From Sabellastarte sp. h YS-2021 (Eukaryota > Annelida > Polychaeta > Sabellida > Sabellidae), in assembly GCA_964017235.1 (NCBI GenBank), contig OZ024928.1, positions 2,976,001 through 3,040,000 on the forward strand: a stretch of DNA of 64,000 bases, read 5' to 3'. Position 1 is the stretch's first letter. Each line of letters starts with the position of its first letter. The position numbers were made by a program, and so were the translations under genes. The notes under the pieces are model-generated. The model searched no databases, had not been told where the DNA came from, and saw only the letters and a program-made list of their open reading frames with translations. Of this stretch, positions 33,715 through 46,094 are shown in pieces.

Positions 33715-34580
33715 ATGCAGGGAGGCCACGAGGACCAATCAGAGACCACAGAACTAGTACAATTTGGGCCTCCTTTGGGCATAGATTATAGAAAACTGTC
33801 TAATGATTCAGTTCAGAATCATACGTCGGCTAATAAAAATCCTGCTGGAGTATATAATTACTTCAGCACGGAAGTGGGTCATGTCGCCATTGTGGGTTCC
33901 TTATAGACAGATAGACCTTCCAAAAGCATACAGAAATCTTAGGATTGATCCCCTATAACTATCTACCCTTAGGTCTCTCTTGGAGTGACATCATGTATGT
34001 TGATGTTGCAATGCATTTCGGGATAAAACAAAGTGTGTCATGGTGCCAGTTTTGTACAGATGCAATTACCTTTCTCATGACCACTAAACAGCATTGGATG
34101 ATGAAATATTTGGATGACGTAATTTGGGCGTCAGATATGCGTCGGGCTCTAGGTCTCCCAGTTAACAATATGAAGGTAGTAGGTTCATCTGAATTGATTT
34201 GTTTGGGAATAGAAGTTAATGCAAGGTATCCTTACAATACCCCCAGATCAAATGTCACCAATTCCATGCCTTTGCATCATTTTGATGACTAGAGCTCATG
34301 CCACAAGAAAACAGCTACAAAATTTATTGGGCAAAATTTTTTATATAACCAGGTGTGATAAGCTTGCAAAGGCTGTTTTCTATTATAATTTTGTGTCAGT
34401 GTCCAGTTAAAGGTGAAATTACGCTTAACAAGAGGTTCTATAAAGATGTTTTCTGGTTTATTAATTTTGTGAACTATTTTATGTGTGTTACAGCATTTTT
34501 TTGCTCTGTATGGTTGGCCACAGGATGCCCTAATTTTTAGGAAAGTTAATTTATTTTGTAAATCAGTAAAGCATAACAAC
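33715..34580 (+). pseudogene. Third DIRS/Ngaro RT fragment, plus strand
   Basis: Broken frames encode a pre-RT block aligning with HHSATQFPAAIDHYLKKEVT of the intact copy, then IDLPKAYRNLRIDP (RT motif with the first Asp), FGIKQSVSWCQFCTDAI, the active site KYLDDVIW, ELICLGIEVN and LQNLLGKIFYITR. The segment between pre-RT and palm is deleted and stops follow 34410. It faces the minus-strand element head to head. YLDD replaces the YIDD of the other two copies. Confidence 0.72.
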
Positions 34581-36956
34581 TCGGTGAAGCCAGAGTTTAG
34601 GGAGTTTCTACTGTTGACATGTTAAAAAGCTTTCTTACCACTGCAGATGATTCCAGTATACATGTGACCTTTAAAGCTTTGTTTTTGTTTGACCTTTGAC
34701 CCGACTAGACATCCACTGGTTAAAGATGTGATCTGGGTCGAGCCTGGCTTGCAGTTTATACTGTAGTAGCAACCATGGGTTTGAACCCCCAGGATTTTGG
34801 GTTTCCACGCCCACAGGTCCAGTGGCGGCACTTTGCCTCTTCACATAATGTTGTATTGGAAAAAATAAAGAGCATGGACACTGGAAAAGTGATGCAGTGT
34901 GACCTTACCTAGGGCTGGGGTCTAAATCCACGAATTACATAACTCAAACTTTTAAGCACAATGTCTTGAAACAAATTTCGCTGCCTACAACTGCTTTGGG
35001 TTTGGTACTTGTCAATAAAAATAGCTGTTATACTATTTTACTGGTTTAACTGATGATACAATTTGCAACAACAACCTTTTAAAGCAATGTTTTAGTCCTA
35101 ACAGATTTACAATTATCTACTTAAAAGCTTAAAATCTTAACCAAGCTTGTAAATATATACTTGGCAGACGAACAGACGCTCTATCAAGTAACAGGACCTC
35201 ATCTGTAAATAGATTTGTAGGGTAACCAATGTTTTATCAGTGTGTAACAAATACTTAATGACTAATGTGTATTCGATGGAATAAAGCCAAAGTGAGTTAT
35301 AATAAAATATTCTGGTATTTCTTTTGTCACCTCAACGTCACATAAAGGTCAAAAGAACTTGTACTTGGATTACTAGTTGGCACTCCTGGGGATTTGTGGG
35401 AGTGGAACCCACACAGAGGTGACAGCCTGTGATTAGATGCCAAACTTGCAAACAACTAAGTCACTGACAACATTGATATATCCATTAAGAAAATGTGATG
35501 TAAAAGTCTATCTGTGGGGAATTTTCTATTGCATTTGCCTTTCCAGATTTTGTCTGATTATAATATGGAATAGGCTCTATAAACTATCATGTCAGGAGCA
35601 CCTAGTTACTATTACAAAAAATATTATTGTTTTAATTATTATTGTGTATTTATTACTTTATTATTCAAATCTTGAATTCTCAATCAGATTTATTTTGGGA
35701 TATTGATCTTGGAGAGACTCCAGTTATTTGTTATTTAGTCATTCGTCTATCATAACTGTGGTTGAGGGTAAATTAGGACATTTTATTATTCAAACAAACA
35801 CAATTATTTAGTTATCATAAAGAACTCTTACATGTTAGGAAATATAAGCTAGTGAGAGAGATCTTTGTCTCAACAGTATAAAAAGCCAGTACAAATGTAT
35901 TATAGACATATTTATAAGAGGCCATCATGCAACCCATAACTCTATTGAGCAAACCTAATAACAATGGCACTCAAAACTTAATTCCAGGAATAAAATATAC
36001 TGATATAACCCTAACTAGTAAAAGGTTGCAAAAACACCAACTTCTTTCTGTTAAGAAACCATTAGCATTGACATTTCATGTTCATTTTCAGAATCATTTA
36101 AATTATAATTTTTACCATTGGTGTAAACAATATGAAAACACAAATTTCCATAATGTACTCATTTATTTAGTTAGTCATTTATATGCTTTAAACACACACT
36201 TTACATTTTTTCAAACTGCACACAATGCAAGATACATATATCTAGTTTATATAATATTCATATATTCAATAATATAATTCAAATCCTTATTGATTTGGCT
36301 ATAACCATCTTCCTAAAGATCAATCAAATCGGATAATATACCATATCCCATAAATACATATTTTCATTATAAACAATTCACAGTCTACCAGTAACAAATT
36401 TAGCTACACCAACTGTTACATATGTTGATCTTACATCTATACATCAACATATTTGAGGCATAACTCTACAACCTAATTCCCAGTATTATGAACCAGCTTT
36501 ACAAAAAAATTTATAAAACAACCATGAAAGTAAAGTTTAACAGGGAGGTTACAACTTTGGCAAACACATGTAATCTTAATAAAATGTTATCTATAAGTAA
36601 CATTTTTAACCTGATTATTTGAAAATATACTACTAGTTAACAAGATAGTGTAGTTAACATCTGTACACACCAACCACGATACAATATGAATCATGAAATT
36701 TGAGGAATTGCCCTTACCTACAGATTGTTATGGCAACAATTAAAATGAACAGAAAGTCTTTATTTTTGGCTTTATATCAAAAACATTTGTCAACAGTTTC
36801 TTTAGCTTGAGAAGAGGGTGTATCTGATTGCATCAGTTTGGTGTGAAAGGCCCTTTATCCTAAATATGACAAATCATGTAACATTTGTTTAGCCGTTTAC
36901 AATCATGCAGGACTAAACATTTTGTGATTAATTTACATGTATCGTTTTAAATAATG
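34581..36956. other. AT-rich non-coding stretch
   Basis: A 116-codon frame at 35927-36277 has Asn/Tyr/His-rich composition and no recognisable domain; I do not call it a gene. No repeat boundary is supported. Confidence 0.35.
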
Positions 36957-37497
36957 GTGTCAGTTTCACAAAGCGTCTCAGGCTAGGGCTGGAATTAAAT
37001 TTGAGCCTTTTGTCTTTGCTAAGTCCTGGTCTTAAATTAATTTCACAAAAGGTTACTGTGCTAAGTCAAAGTTTACAATATAACCACAGCAGTTTCCTAT
37101 GTCATGTGATCATTTATATCTGGTCAACATATATTTGTGGTTACATATATACTTTGTTTAACTCATTTTATCTGTGTCATAAATGCTGTTTTTCAATGGA
37201 AACCTTTGTAACCACATAAATAAATAAATAAGTTCAAATACTAATTTAAGATGGTGCTCTACACATTTGTTCTTTATTTTCAAGCAATTCAAATTTTGAA
37301 GTGAGAAAAATACAGGGCAGCCATATTTAAGTTTTTGTTTGTAAACGTTAAGCCCACTCCCTGGTAGACTAGCCTAGACAAAGCCTAGACTTAGCAGCTT
37401 TGTGAAACACTCTAAGTCTACAGATTCAGCCTTATTTTATGACAAAAGTCTCAACTTTAGTTTTGGCTTAGTCCTTTTGTGAAACCGACCCCAAATC
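36957..37497. mobile_element. MITE with GTTTCACAAA inverted ends, copy 2
   Basis: The ends read GTCAGTTTCACAAAGCGTCT and, on the opposite strand, GTCGGTTTCACAAAAGGACT. Subterminal TAAGTC/GACTTAG repeats and the central ATAACCACAG...GTCATGTGATC block match the element at 19404-19986. A SINE target site overlaps its right tip (37491-37503). Confidence 0.75.
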
Positions 37498-37503
37498 TAT
37501 TGA

Positions 37504-37737
37504 GGGGCCACGGTGGCAGAGTGGTAACACTCTCGCCTCCCACCTCTGCGGCCGGGGTTCGATCCCTGTCATGGCCGTAAGTGGGAAAGCTGGTAGTTGC
37601 TTGCCATTGGTCGGCAGTTTACAGTACAGAACCCTAGCGAACTATATGTACTGGTTTCCTCTGCCCTTCCAACTACCCGTCGTGATATGACCTGTACAGT
37701 GTTGAAAGCGACGTAAAACCCCAAATAAACAAACAAA
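37504..37737 (+). mobile_element. tRNA-derived SINE, best-preserved copy
   Basis: Head GGCCACGGTGGCAGAGTGG with A box and intact B box GGTTCGATCCC, then the common body and (AAAC)n tail. A 13-bp duplication CCAAATCTATTGA flanks it (37491-37503 and 37738-37750). Its target lies in the last bases of the MITE, so the SINE is younger. Confidence 0.93.
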
Positions 37738-37750
37738 CCAAATCTATTGA

Positions 37751-39716
37751 ATGAACTGAAAAGCACTTGTAGAGTGCACAACACAGACCGGATATGTTTT
37801 GGAAAAAATTATTGTATCCAGAATATGATCAAGATATTTGTCCTACTTTTAGTTCTTTTGACCAAACCCTAGATAAGGTATTTTGTGAAGGACCATTCAG
37901 TATTTTTGTCAACAAGAAATCCAAAGTCATTAAAAATACATTTAGAATGGAATCTGAGAAAATTTGAGAGGTTTTTGTTTCCAGAACTGGACCCTAATCT
38001 TTCCCAAAACTTGATCTTTTCTTCCTTCGGTCATGCCCTACTAACACAAAACAATCATAAATATGCATTCATAACTTTTTAAGTAATCACAAATACAGAA
38101 AGAGAGAACAAATGCACAAATGAATGCACCCAAAAACATAACCTCTTGATAGAAATAATTGATAACCAACAAATAACAATCTCTATTCTTTTCTATAAAA
38201 TTCAAACAATAACTAGGAAGCTTTCTTTTGCAGTAGAAAAAAATATTTGTCCCCCCAAATTAAATGTTGAAATCTTTTTCCAAGGTATTTAGAAAGGACC
38301 CTTGACAAATGTAAAAGAACATAGTAACAAAATACAGTTTTAAAGGTTAAAGCATCCTCATTTATTACAAAAGAAAAAATTGCAAGAATCGAAAACCAAG
38401 TTAGCCGTTTTTCTACAGTTATCTCCACCATTTATTATTCAAGAGATTTAGAAAAAGTAAAACAAAACATGAAAAGCTCTGTCTTTGATAAATCATCAAA
38501 ATCAGGAACAAAGGTTGTCAAAAATGCCAAAACTAAGAATAAATTTCTGTACCTTTCATTTCTTTGTTACATTTTCATAATTTGCTGATGTCTTAAGGAT
38601 TCATAAATTATTACTCATGTAAAGTTACGTTCCTCAGTTGCAGTATTACGTTAATTTAAGATTGGAGCTAACCGTTAAAGTAACTGCTCACTATTAAAAG
38701 AAAAGGCATATACTGAAATGGAATGCCCCTTCATTAAGTAAATTAAACACACATTGACACTTATCATAAAAAATAACACATAACTGTTGTCAGTAAATAA
38801 AATATTCATGCAATACTTACTCCGTTTTATGTACAATTTTGATTCTATTGTATTCAGTTATGTCCATATATTCCTATCAAATGAGATTAAGTATTATAAA
38901 AATATTCATTACTGCATTTTCTATTACTCAAACACCTCCAAAGTGGTGCACATTTTCGATATATTATCCACAACAGACAAGACTTTACCCTAACCTTGAG
39001 CTTACAGAACACACATGTTGCACGAGGTTATTTATTATTGCTAATTAACATTACAAATTTGTCAACTAACGATTCTTGTCAATTGTAAATAGCTGTATAA
39101 GCAAGAGCTTTGCTGTATACATCATTGAAAAGATATTTACTACAGAGTTTGTTGAATTAAAATCTGCGCAGAAATGATACAGAAAGTTTGTGTTAGATAT
39201 TGACATCTTATAGCCATTGGTGACCCATACATATGAAAGCTTTTTTTGCAATTTTTTATTCTTGGACTTATTTCTTTTTGAACAATATAATTTTAGACTG
39301 AACAATACACACCAGCATAATGTCGTTTTCATTCCTCAGAAATTTATGTAACCTGTGTTGTTCAGGATATTTTAGTAGTATGTCATGACTTATGACAAGT
39401 TAATTCAATCTTTGTTTTGTTTGCCTGATTGAGCATTGACGTTTTGAAATTTACACTTGAATTTCAAAGTTTTTTTTTTAAATTAATCCATATATACATG
39501 AAACGCAATACATATCTAAAAAATGTCATGACACTGTACCCGTTTCTGCTAATGTTCGAGAAATGTATTCATTGTACCCAGTAAATATAAAAACTTATTT
39601 TAACTTGAGATATCTCTGAACAGGTTTTAACGTAACAAAAATAAGGAGAAGCTAAATAAAATGCATTTCTGATAAATTGATTTGTACTGATATTTATGCA
39701 AAATTACCAAAACATG
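37751..39716. other. 3' flank of NLR gene, non-coding
   Basis: AT-rich, with no gene or repeat boundary supported. Short frames at 38213-38431 and 39066-39332 (minus) show no domain. Confidence 0.35.
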
Positions 39717-39722
39717 TTTATT
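39717..39722 (-). terminator. Candidate polyadenylation signal of NLR gene
   Basis: AATAAA on the minus strand about 210 bp beyond the NLR stop codon. It is the first canonical signal seen beyond the tandem duplication in the expected position. Confidence 0.35.
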
Positions 39723-39793
39723 GCAAGTGGGGGAACAAAAAAATCAAAATTTATGACGCTATATATTTCCCAATATTGTGGTAAAATATGTCC

Positions 39794-39941
39794 CCAAACT
39801 TATTCTCCTCTCTGCATAGTGAACTTGTTTGATTAAATTCACACAGATAATAAAACTTTTAAACAGCCAAACTTATTCTCCTCTCTGCATAATGAACTTG
39901 TTTGATTAAATTCACACAGATAATAAAACTTTTAAACAGCC
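39794..39941. repeat. 73-bp tandem duplication over NLR stop codon
   Basis: Two nearly identical 73-bp copies (one substitution seen, GCATAGTG against GCATAATG). The inner copy includes the last three codons and stop of the NLR gene (stop at 39932-39934); the outer copy is in the 3' UTR. The near identity points to a recent event. Confidence 0.9.
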
Positions 39942-42900
39942 ATTTGGTGACAATACAATATTTTACTGAAAAGAAGCGTATCTTGACCGTCATATTTGCT
40001 AACTTTGATACCCCTTTCATAAAGTCTGTGCATGAAGTCTGTAGGATATTTACATCTAGGAAATTTCTGTCCACACATGTACAAAGTCCTGAGACTACTC
40101 TGACACAGAGCGTCACAGATCTCAGGTAGGGAGTTTTCTGAATAACAATAGAGCAGGGACAAAAACTCCAGTCCGGGGAGATAGGGAACACAGTCTGTTA
40201 TTACTGGGACTGCAAAGTTTTCTGTTGTGAATGAATATGACAAATATTTCAAATTCTCCAGGGATTTTACTGCTTTGCAGAATTGATGAAATACAGTTTG
40301 ATGCACAGTTATACCACATAGTTCCAATGCGTGAATGTGTGATGACATGTGTGGCAAACAGTCTGCCAAAACTTTGTCCATACAGCTTGACTCTAGACCT
40401 GATCCCACAACATGCAGGTGTGTGAGTTTGGGCAATGATTTCAGTGCTTTTGACAGACGTAAAACCATTTCTTCTCGTACATACACATTTCTTAAACTCA
40501 GGTTTTCTAGTTTTACGAGTGATGGCAGGCAGTCTGATAAAAATTCATTTTTGGCATGTGACATATCAATAAAGTTAATGGAAAGGAGCCGAAGGTTTGT
40601 CAGTGATTGAAGTGCAAGACACAACTGAGAATACAAATCATAATCTTCACAAAATGTTATACTTGTACTTAATTTTTGAAGCTTTTGCATACCTGCTAAA
40701 CATACAAGAATGTTGTCACAGTTGACGTCAAAACATTCAAGATTTTCTAGGGACTTAACTGCTGTAGAAAACTGATCATCTGGAACCAGTTCTTCATTTG
40801 GTTCTCGGTTCTTGACTATTCTTAAGATTAACAGCTGTCTCATATGAGGGAGACACGAGGATAGCATTTCAAGTGTACCTTTATCCACGTGCACTGTAAG
40901 CTCTGTTAACTGTTTCAGTGACAGTAGAACATCACAAACACTGTTAAGTTTTCCATCAAACAAAGCCCGACATTCCAGTGCCTTTATATTTTTCATTTCC
41001 AGCAGGCATTTTGTTAGTTTTTCTGCCATAGCTCCTGAGAGGTTACGATATGAAATTGATAGTCTTTCAATGATATTTAATTGCCTCATTGCTTGCAATA
41101 ATTTATTATCGAGGTGTGTTTCAGAAAATCTAACAGTCTCTAGAGTATGGAGAGTATGAGAACTGCTTTCTAAGATACTACAAATAGCAAATACCTCCGG
41201 AACTGTTAACTTTGTGAAATAGTTCACATCAAATGTTTTCAGATGTGCCCAGCAAGTCTTTTGTACTTCTGATGACATGGCGTGTAAGATATCAGAACTA
41301 CCTATTTTCAAGTGGGCTAACATTTCTTGCTTTAAAATGCATTCCACGTGATCCTTTGGAAAACCGTACACACGTGTACTATTCAGCTCTACACTTGTCA
41401 TTTCTCTACTCATTTCTCCATTTGGATGACCATTACTAGTGTAGGGTATATATGACTCACAGTGTACTGATATTTTGTTGATGTTTGAAAATGTTGTTAG
41501 TACTCTTGGTAAATCTACATAAGCCACACTTTTCCTGTTACCTACACTCACTGACCCCACATCTTGGACATAAACATAACTGAGTAGCTCAGTCTGCAGC
41601 TGATCCAGGCACAACTCAAGGGCTGAATTTGAAGTATCACCCCCATTAGCGTCTAAGTAATAACATGCACTTTGCCCATTTATGACGGGTTTCAGTTTTA
41701 TTTTATAGAGTCTTGATAAAAGCTCGACAGCTATTTCCTGATTAAAAGCTGAAGCAACTTTATGAAGACACTTGTGGCAGTATCCATACTCTTCATCCTT
41801 GTGAAATAAGAAATAAAATTTGTTGTCATCAAAGCACTTCACATTGGTCTTACACAAAAAGTCAGTGAAAACTTTGACTGCACGTACAATACAATTTGGT
41901 AGATGTTCAATATTGCATTCTGTGAATAAAACAGTCTCATAGTATATGTCTATACTTCCATCATAGATACATTTCATTATACAGAAATGTGATGCTGCAA
42001 ATTCAAGCAATTGATTACAAAAGTCAGAAGACAGTCCACAGGTGAACTGGACAAGTTTTATCATGTTGTGATCCCTCATAACTTGTGAAAGTGACTTGCC
42101 CTGATTGTGTGTTCCATTTAATAACTTGTGAAATGAAGGTTGAGAAATGCCTTCATGGGCTAAATACACTCCTGCAAGGTACTCCTGGATTTGTTTGTGA
42201 ATGGGAAAGAATATTTCAGCTGATTCTGTTTTTGCGACTGTGAAAAAACCACAAGCAACAATATCATCCATGTCCAAAAAACACTTGGAGGCATGAGCTT
42301 TGGTGAATTCATACAGACTGTTCTCTGATAGCAAGTCCTTGAGGCACAGTTCCCCAATAGCCCGTATGGTTCTCTGTATATGGGCTGGTACTGTACTATC
42401 TGAACCAAGTGGACTGTTCTTAAATTCTATCACTGTTGGTTCAACATCAATTCTATTCATCCACCGACTGATAAGGACATGCATAAAAGCATTAAAGAGG
42501 GCAGTCATTGTTTGAGGGATCCTAAGCTGTGTACATTTCATACCTTTGGCTATGTCTGCTTTAAAGACAAAACACAGCAGTGTTAGGTATAGTGGGATAC
42601 GGAGAAGTTTGGAGTTTGACAGTATTTCTTTATAATTCTGCTCGTATTCATTCCTTTCTTCTTCATTTTGTGCGCACACTGCTTCTTTCATGTATTTTTT
42701 TACTGTATTGTCATCAGTTCCAGACAAACTGACCTTTACCTTTGGCAGCTGGCTGAAAGATTTCAGGCACTTGGCCTCAGGCCTCGCTGTCATTAAGACT
42801 GTTGAACCAGCAAACAGCTGACCTTCAATCAGTTTGTGTAATTCACCTCTGATGTCATTTTCATCAGCCCCATCAAGAATAAAAATAGTGTGCTTTGCAT

Positions 42901-43446
42901 TTTCTGGTCTGCTGAGATATTCATAAAGTCTATCTAGCACAGTTTTTTTCCTTGAAGCATTTTTTGAAGGCGGCAACAGAATGAGATGTGACAAAATTTC
43001 CATTAGGGTGCCTTCTTTGACCTTCCTTATGGGTATGAAGAAAAACAAGTTATAAGCAGTAGACAGTTCATTTTTTCCATTAGCCCACAACCATGTGAGT
43101 CTCTGGACTAGAGTAGTTTTCCCTACCCCTGCATCTCCAAGTAGTCTAATAAGATTTGGTTGGAGATTCTGTGCCCTGTTTTCTTCATCTCCAATAACCC
43201 ATCTGAAAATTTCATCTATGACAGAAACATTCCGTTCACTGTAAGCCTCCATTTCTTCTGCTGTTGTTTGGTAATAACGCATGTGAGAACAGTTCTTTTG
43301 AGACTCCAGGTCTATCACATAAGCTTTGAAATCAGGGGTCATAATCATCTTGTCATCATCAATGCAGAATAATAAATCTTCATCTTCTGAGAGCTTGAAT
43401 GTTAGTACATCTTTTTTATACTTCTCTTGTAAATGACTTCGGATTT
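39932..43446 (-). CDS. NOD-like receptor, exon 2 (NACHT-LRR)
   Basis: The main coding exon, 3515 nt, starting after a TTTTACAG acceptor at 43447. With exon 1 it makes about 1297 aa. The NACHT domain starts near residue 220: Walker A GDAGVGKTT (about 230-238), Walker B-type FILDGADEND (about 315-324), and a sensor-like GSTVLMTARPEA (about 340-351). A helical region follows, then about eight irregular leucine-rich repeats from roughly residue 870 to the end (for example LENLSLRNVYV, LTHLHVVGSGL). NLRs are cytosolic sensors that oligomerise on ligand and signal through the N-terminal domain. All of exon 2 is one open frame. Its ligand is unknown. A transposon-rich neighbourhood could favour duplication of such genes (inference). 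Confidence 0.92.
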
Positions 43447-43856
43447 CTGTAAAACAAACAGTCCTTGACTAATACCATTTATTTTATTTTATTCTTCACC
43501 TTTCTATCTTTGAGATATTTCATAGAGCCCTGTGTACAGTATTATGAAAAGTGTTTTTAGTGTTGACTTAAAACAATTTTGAAGCACCCGTTCATATGTA
43601 TAGAGATGTTTGTTATTAAACTATAACTAATCAATATTGTAATTTTTCACCTATTCTGAAAAGTATTAACATGAATTGTGCTAAATTCTAATTAATTCGT
43701 CAGCAGTGTAAGTGAAATTCTGATTCATCTAGTCTTTTAAAACATGTAACGGATTTTGCAACCAATTACTTTTAAGACTTCATAATGAAATTTTCAATTC
43801 CATAGATAACATATTCTTCTCTGTTCCTGTCCTACGAATCATATTTTACAACATAC

Positions 43857-44235
43857 CCTCCTCGTCAAGATCTCCATGAAGTGACCACTCTCCAACTTTG
43901 ACTTTTTTCACACCTGCATCAACCAAAGGCCAAACCCAGGGAATCTTGTTCTTCAGAACTTCTATAAACTTTGCTACCTCAACTTCTCCATCCACCACCA
44001 TTGTCAATAGCTTCCCAGTTGCCTCAATTTTCCTGGTTCCATAACTTTCTATTTCTTGCTTTTGTCTGCCATCTATTATATGTTTTGACCACAGCATTTC
44101 CACAATATCTGTTAGATCTACTTTCTCTTCTAGTTCTGATATCATCCTTCTGATGGCACCCCTCAAGATGTCATCATTGCTGGCAGCTCTTCTTGCATCT
44201 GCCATGACTGATGTTTCCTTGTTCAAGCTGTCCAT
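43857..44235 (-). CDS. NOD-like receptor, exon 1 (CARD)
   Basis: The ATG at 44235 opens 126 codons, ending at a G|GTATGT donor (43857/43856). The spare G joins AA at 43446 to make Glu, so the 410-nt intron is phase 1 and the frame continues into exon 2. Residues about 20-105 look like a CARD: LRGAIRRMISELEEKVDLTD, then IVEMLWSKHIIDGRQKQEIE, RKIEATGKLLTMVV and FIEVLKNKIPWVWPLVD, matching the family's six-helix pattern (LL..G.L....EI......R..KL...L...G...F...L). CARDs recruit downstream CARD proteins by homotypic contact. A Death or DED assignment is less likely. Without splicing, the frame would stop two codons past the donor. Confidence 0.82.
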
Positions 44236-44261
44236 GGAAGTACAAAAATAGTTCTGCTTAG

Positions 44262-44500
44262 TTATTTATTTATTTACAATTAACTTATTTATTTATGTCG
44301 CACCAAGTACCTGAATTGATTATAATGTAACAAGTAGTTAGGAAAACACAAAAAGCCAGTACATAGCAGTTTCTGTAAACCACAAGCAACTACATGCAGC
44401 TACCAGCTTTTCCATTTCAGGTCAGACTGGGATACAAATTCATATCTAAGGGACCAATGGTATGTGTGTTAACACTTCTCCATCCTTGTCCCCTACTGTT
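44262..44500 (-). mobile_element. Diverged SINE directly upstream of NLR gene
   Basis: The minus strand reads GGAAAAGCTGGTAGCTGC, then GTTTACAGAAACTGCTATGT, ACTGGCTTTTTGTGTTTTCC, AACTACTTGTTACATTATAA and ends in an AT-rich TTATTTATTTATT complement. This is the same body as the SINE at 17301 but much older. It begins 27 bp from the NLR start codon, so the NLR 5' UTR or promoter must lie in or beyond SINE sequence. Confidence 0.72.
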
Positions 44501-46094
44501 TTATATTTTAATCACTTTGGTACAGATATACATACAACTATGATTGTAAAAGGAGGTTCAAGTTCAAAATTCAACAAAATTGGATATGTTGAAAAAAAAC
44601 ACCATTATCAGTAAAATATCCAACTGGTAAAGCATAAAGATTCTTAAAGGTTTGGTTTAGCTGGTTTAATATCCCTTTCAATACATCATATCGTGTTGTT
44701 AATTTTAAAGGCACAGAAAACCAGTGGATATTTGTTGGTAAAGATTGTAAACTGTTGGGCATCAATTAGAAACAATGAATGTTCACACTTCATGTTAGGT
44801 ACAAGAGTTGAACCCATGACTACAGAAATAGGAGGCGAGCATCTTAGTCACCATACAAACTAAATAATTTTTCACATGAATGTGTTTGCATGTGTGTATA
44901 CGCTATGAAGGCCACAATAGGACGTAATGGTTATAAAATTCTATGATGCGCAAAGACTTTGAAAGTGTTGCATGTTATTTTTTTGCAGTTATAACAATAA
45001 TACAGGTAATATAGCTGAAAAAGTTCAACTTTTAAAGAAAAACACTGGTAATGCCTTGCTAATCAAAACCTTGGATTCCAGTTATTCATATTGAAACATA
45101 AGACTATACTTTAAAAACATTAACATAATAACATCATTCATAAGAATTAATTTGACGTTATTACTAGGAAAATTATTCACATAAACACCCTACCTGAAAA
45201 AGTGTCACATATTTTTTTCCAACCCTAGCACGAATAGAACATTTTCAAATGTTTGTCCTCTGCTGCTGGCAGTTTGTAAAAGACTATTCAATGCAAAGGT
45301 ATAGGGCGGTTTCTTGTTGTTAAGTGACGTGTTTCCTCTCATGTGACCACCAAGTAAACATTTGGCTACCTTCAGAAACGTTTGAATGATTTCTTAGACC
45401 TCTAATACACTTGATTTTTTAATGACAATAATAATAGCTTCAAGCTCCTTCACACTGCGACTGCAAAATTTGGAGTCACTTAAATTCTGGCTTAAGCCAT
45501 CTAGGACGCAACCTTTCCAGTATCCTAAATTTATTCTATATTATTTTAATCATATTTATATAGTTAATTAATTCTAAAACATATTTACATAACTACTTAG
45601 TATAAAACATTAGCAAATAAGACACCGTTAACTTGATTTTACAGGATTGACCACCTTTAAGGTCACCATAAGACTACTATTAACTTTGAAGTGGCCTTTA
45701 CTTGAGGTGCCCTTAACTATACATAGCCACAAAGAGGTGACTAGTTCACCTTAATTTAAGTATACCGTAGAATTTAGGTTATTTCTTAAAGTTTTTCGTA
45801 TATGTGCAGATGTAATGAAGACAAAACAATGAAACAGCTATTCACACATATATGTATATGAAATAACATAAAAAAACACTTAAATAAAGTGTGTATATGT
45901 TGAGTAAACTAAAAGTTTTAAGAACGTATAAAATTAGAAACTAGAGTGTACAGCTGAAATAAAAACACCTTACTTGGTTTAAGCGACCCCGTTTGTGGAA
46001 CTAATACTACCCCAGGGAACCCTCAATTGGCATCCTTACTTTACCAAATTTGAAGAACGCAACTTCAGTGAGCACACTGGTATTTATGTAAGTC
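44501..46094. other. Upstream region of NLR gene
   Basis: Mostly AT-rich. At 44795-44875 the minus strand has a tRNA-like head (TAAGATGCTCGCCTCCTATT; CATGGGTTCAACTC as B box), probably a SINE fragment. Near 45192 a CAG|GTAGG-like site could end a non-coding upstream exon; support is weak. Confidence 0.35.

Noticed and set aside
35927..36277. 116-codon frame as a possible small gene
   Set aside because: Low-complexity Asn/His/Tyr composition, no domain, no splice or promoter support.
38824..38990. Candidate minus-strand exon with a GTAAGT donor downstream of the NLR gene
   Set aside because: The putative exon is AT-rich, 50-odd nt, and encodes nothing recognisable; the NLR frame already ends in a stop.
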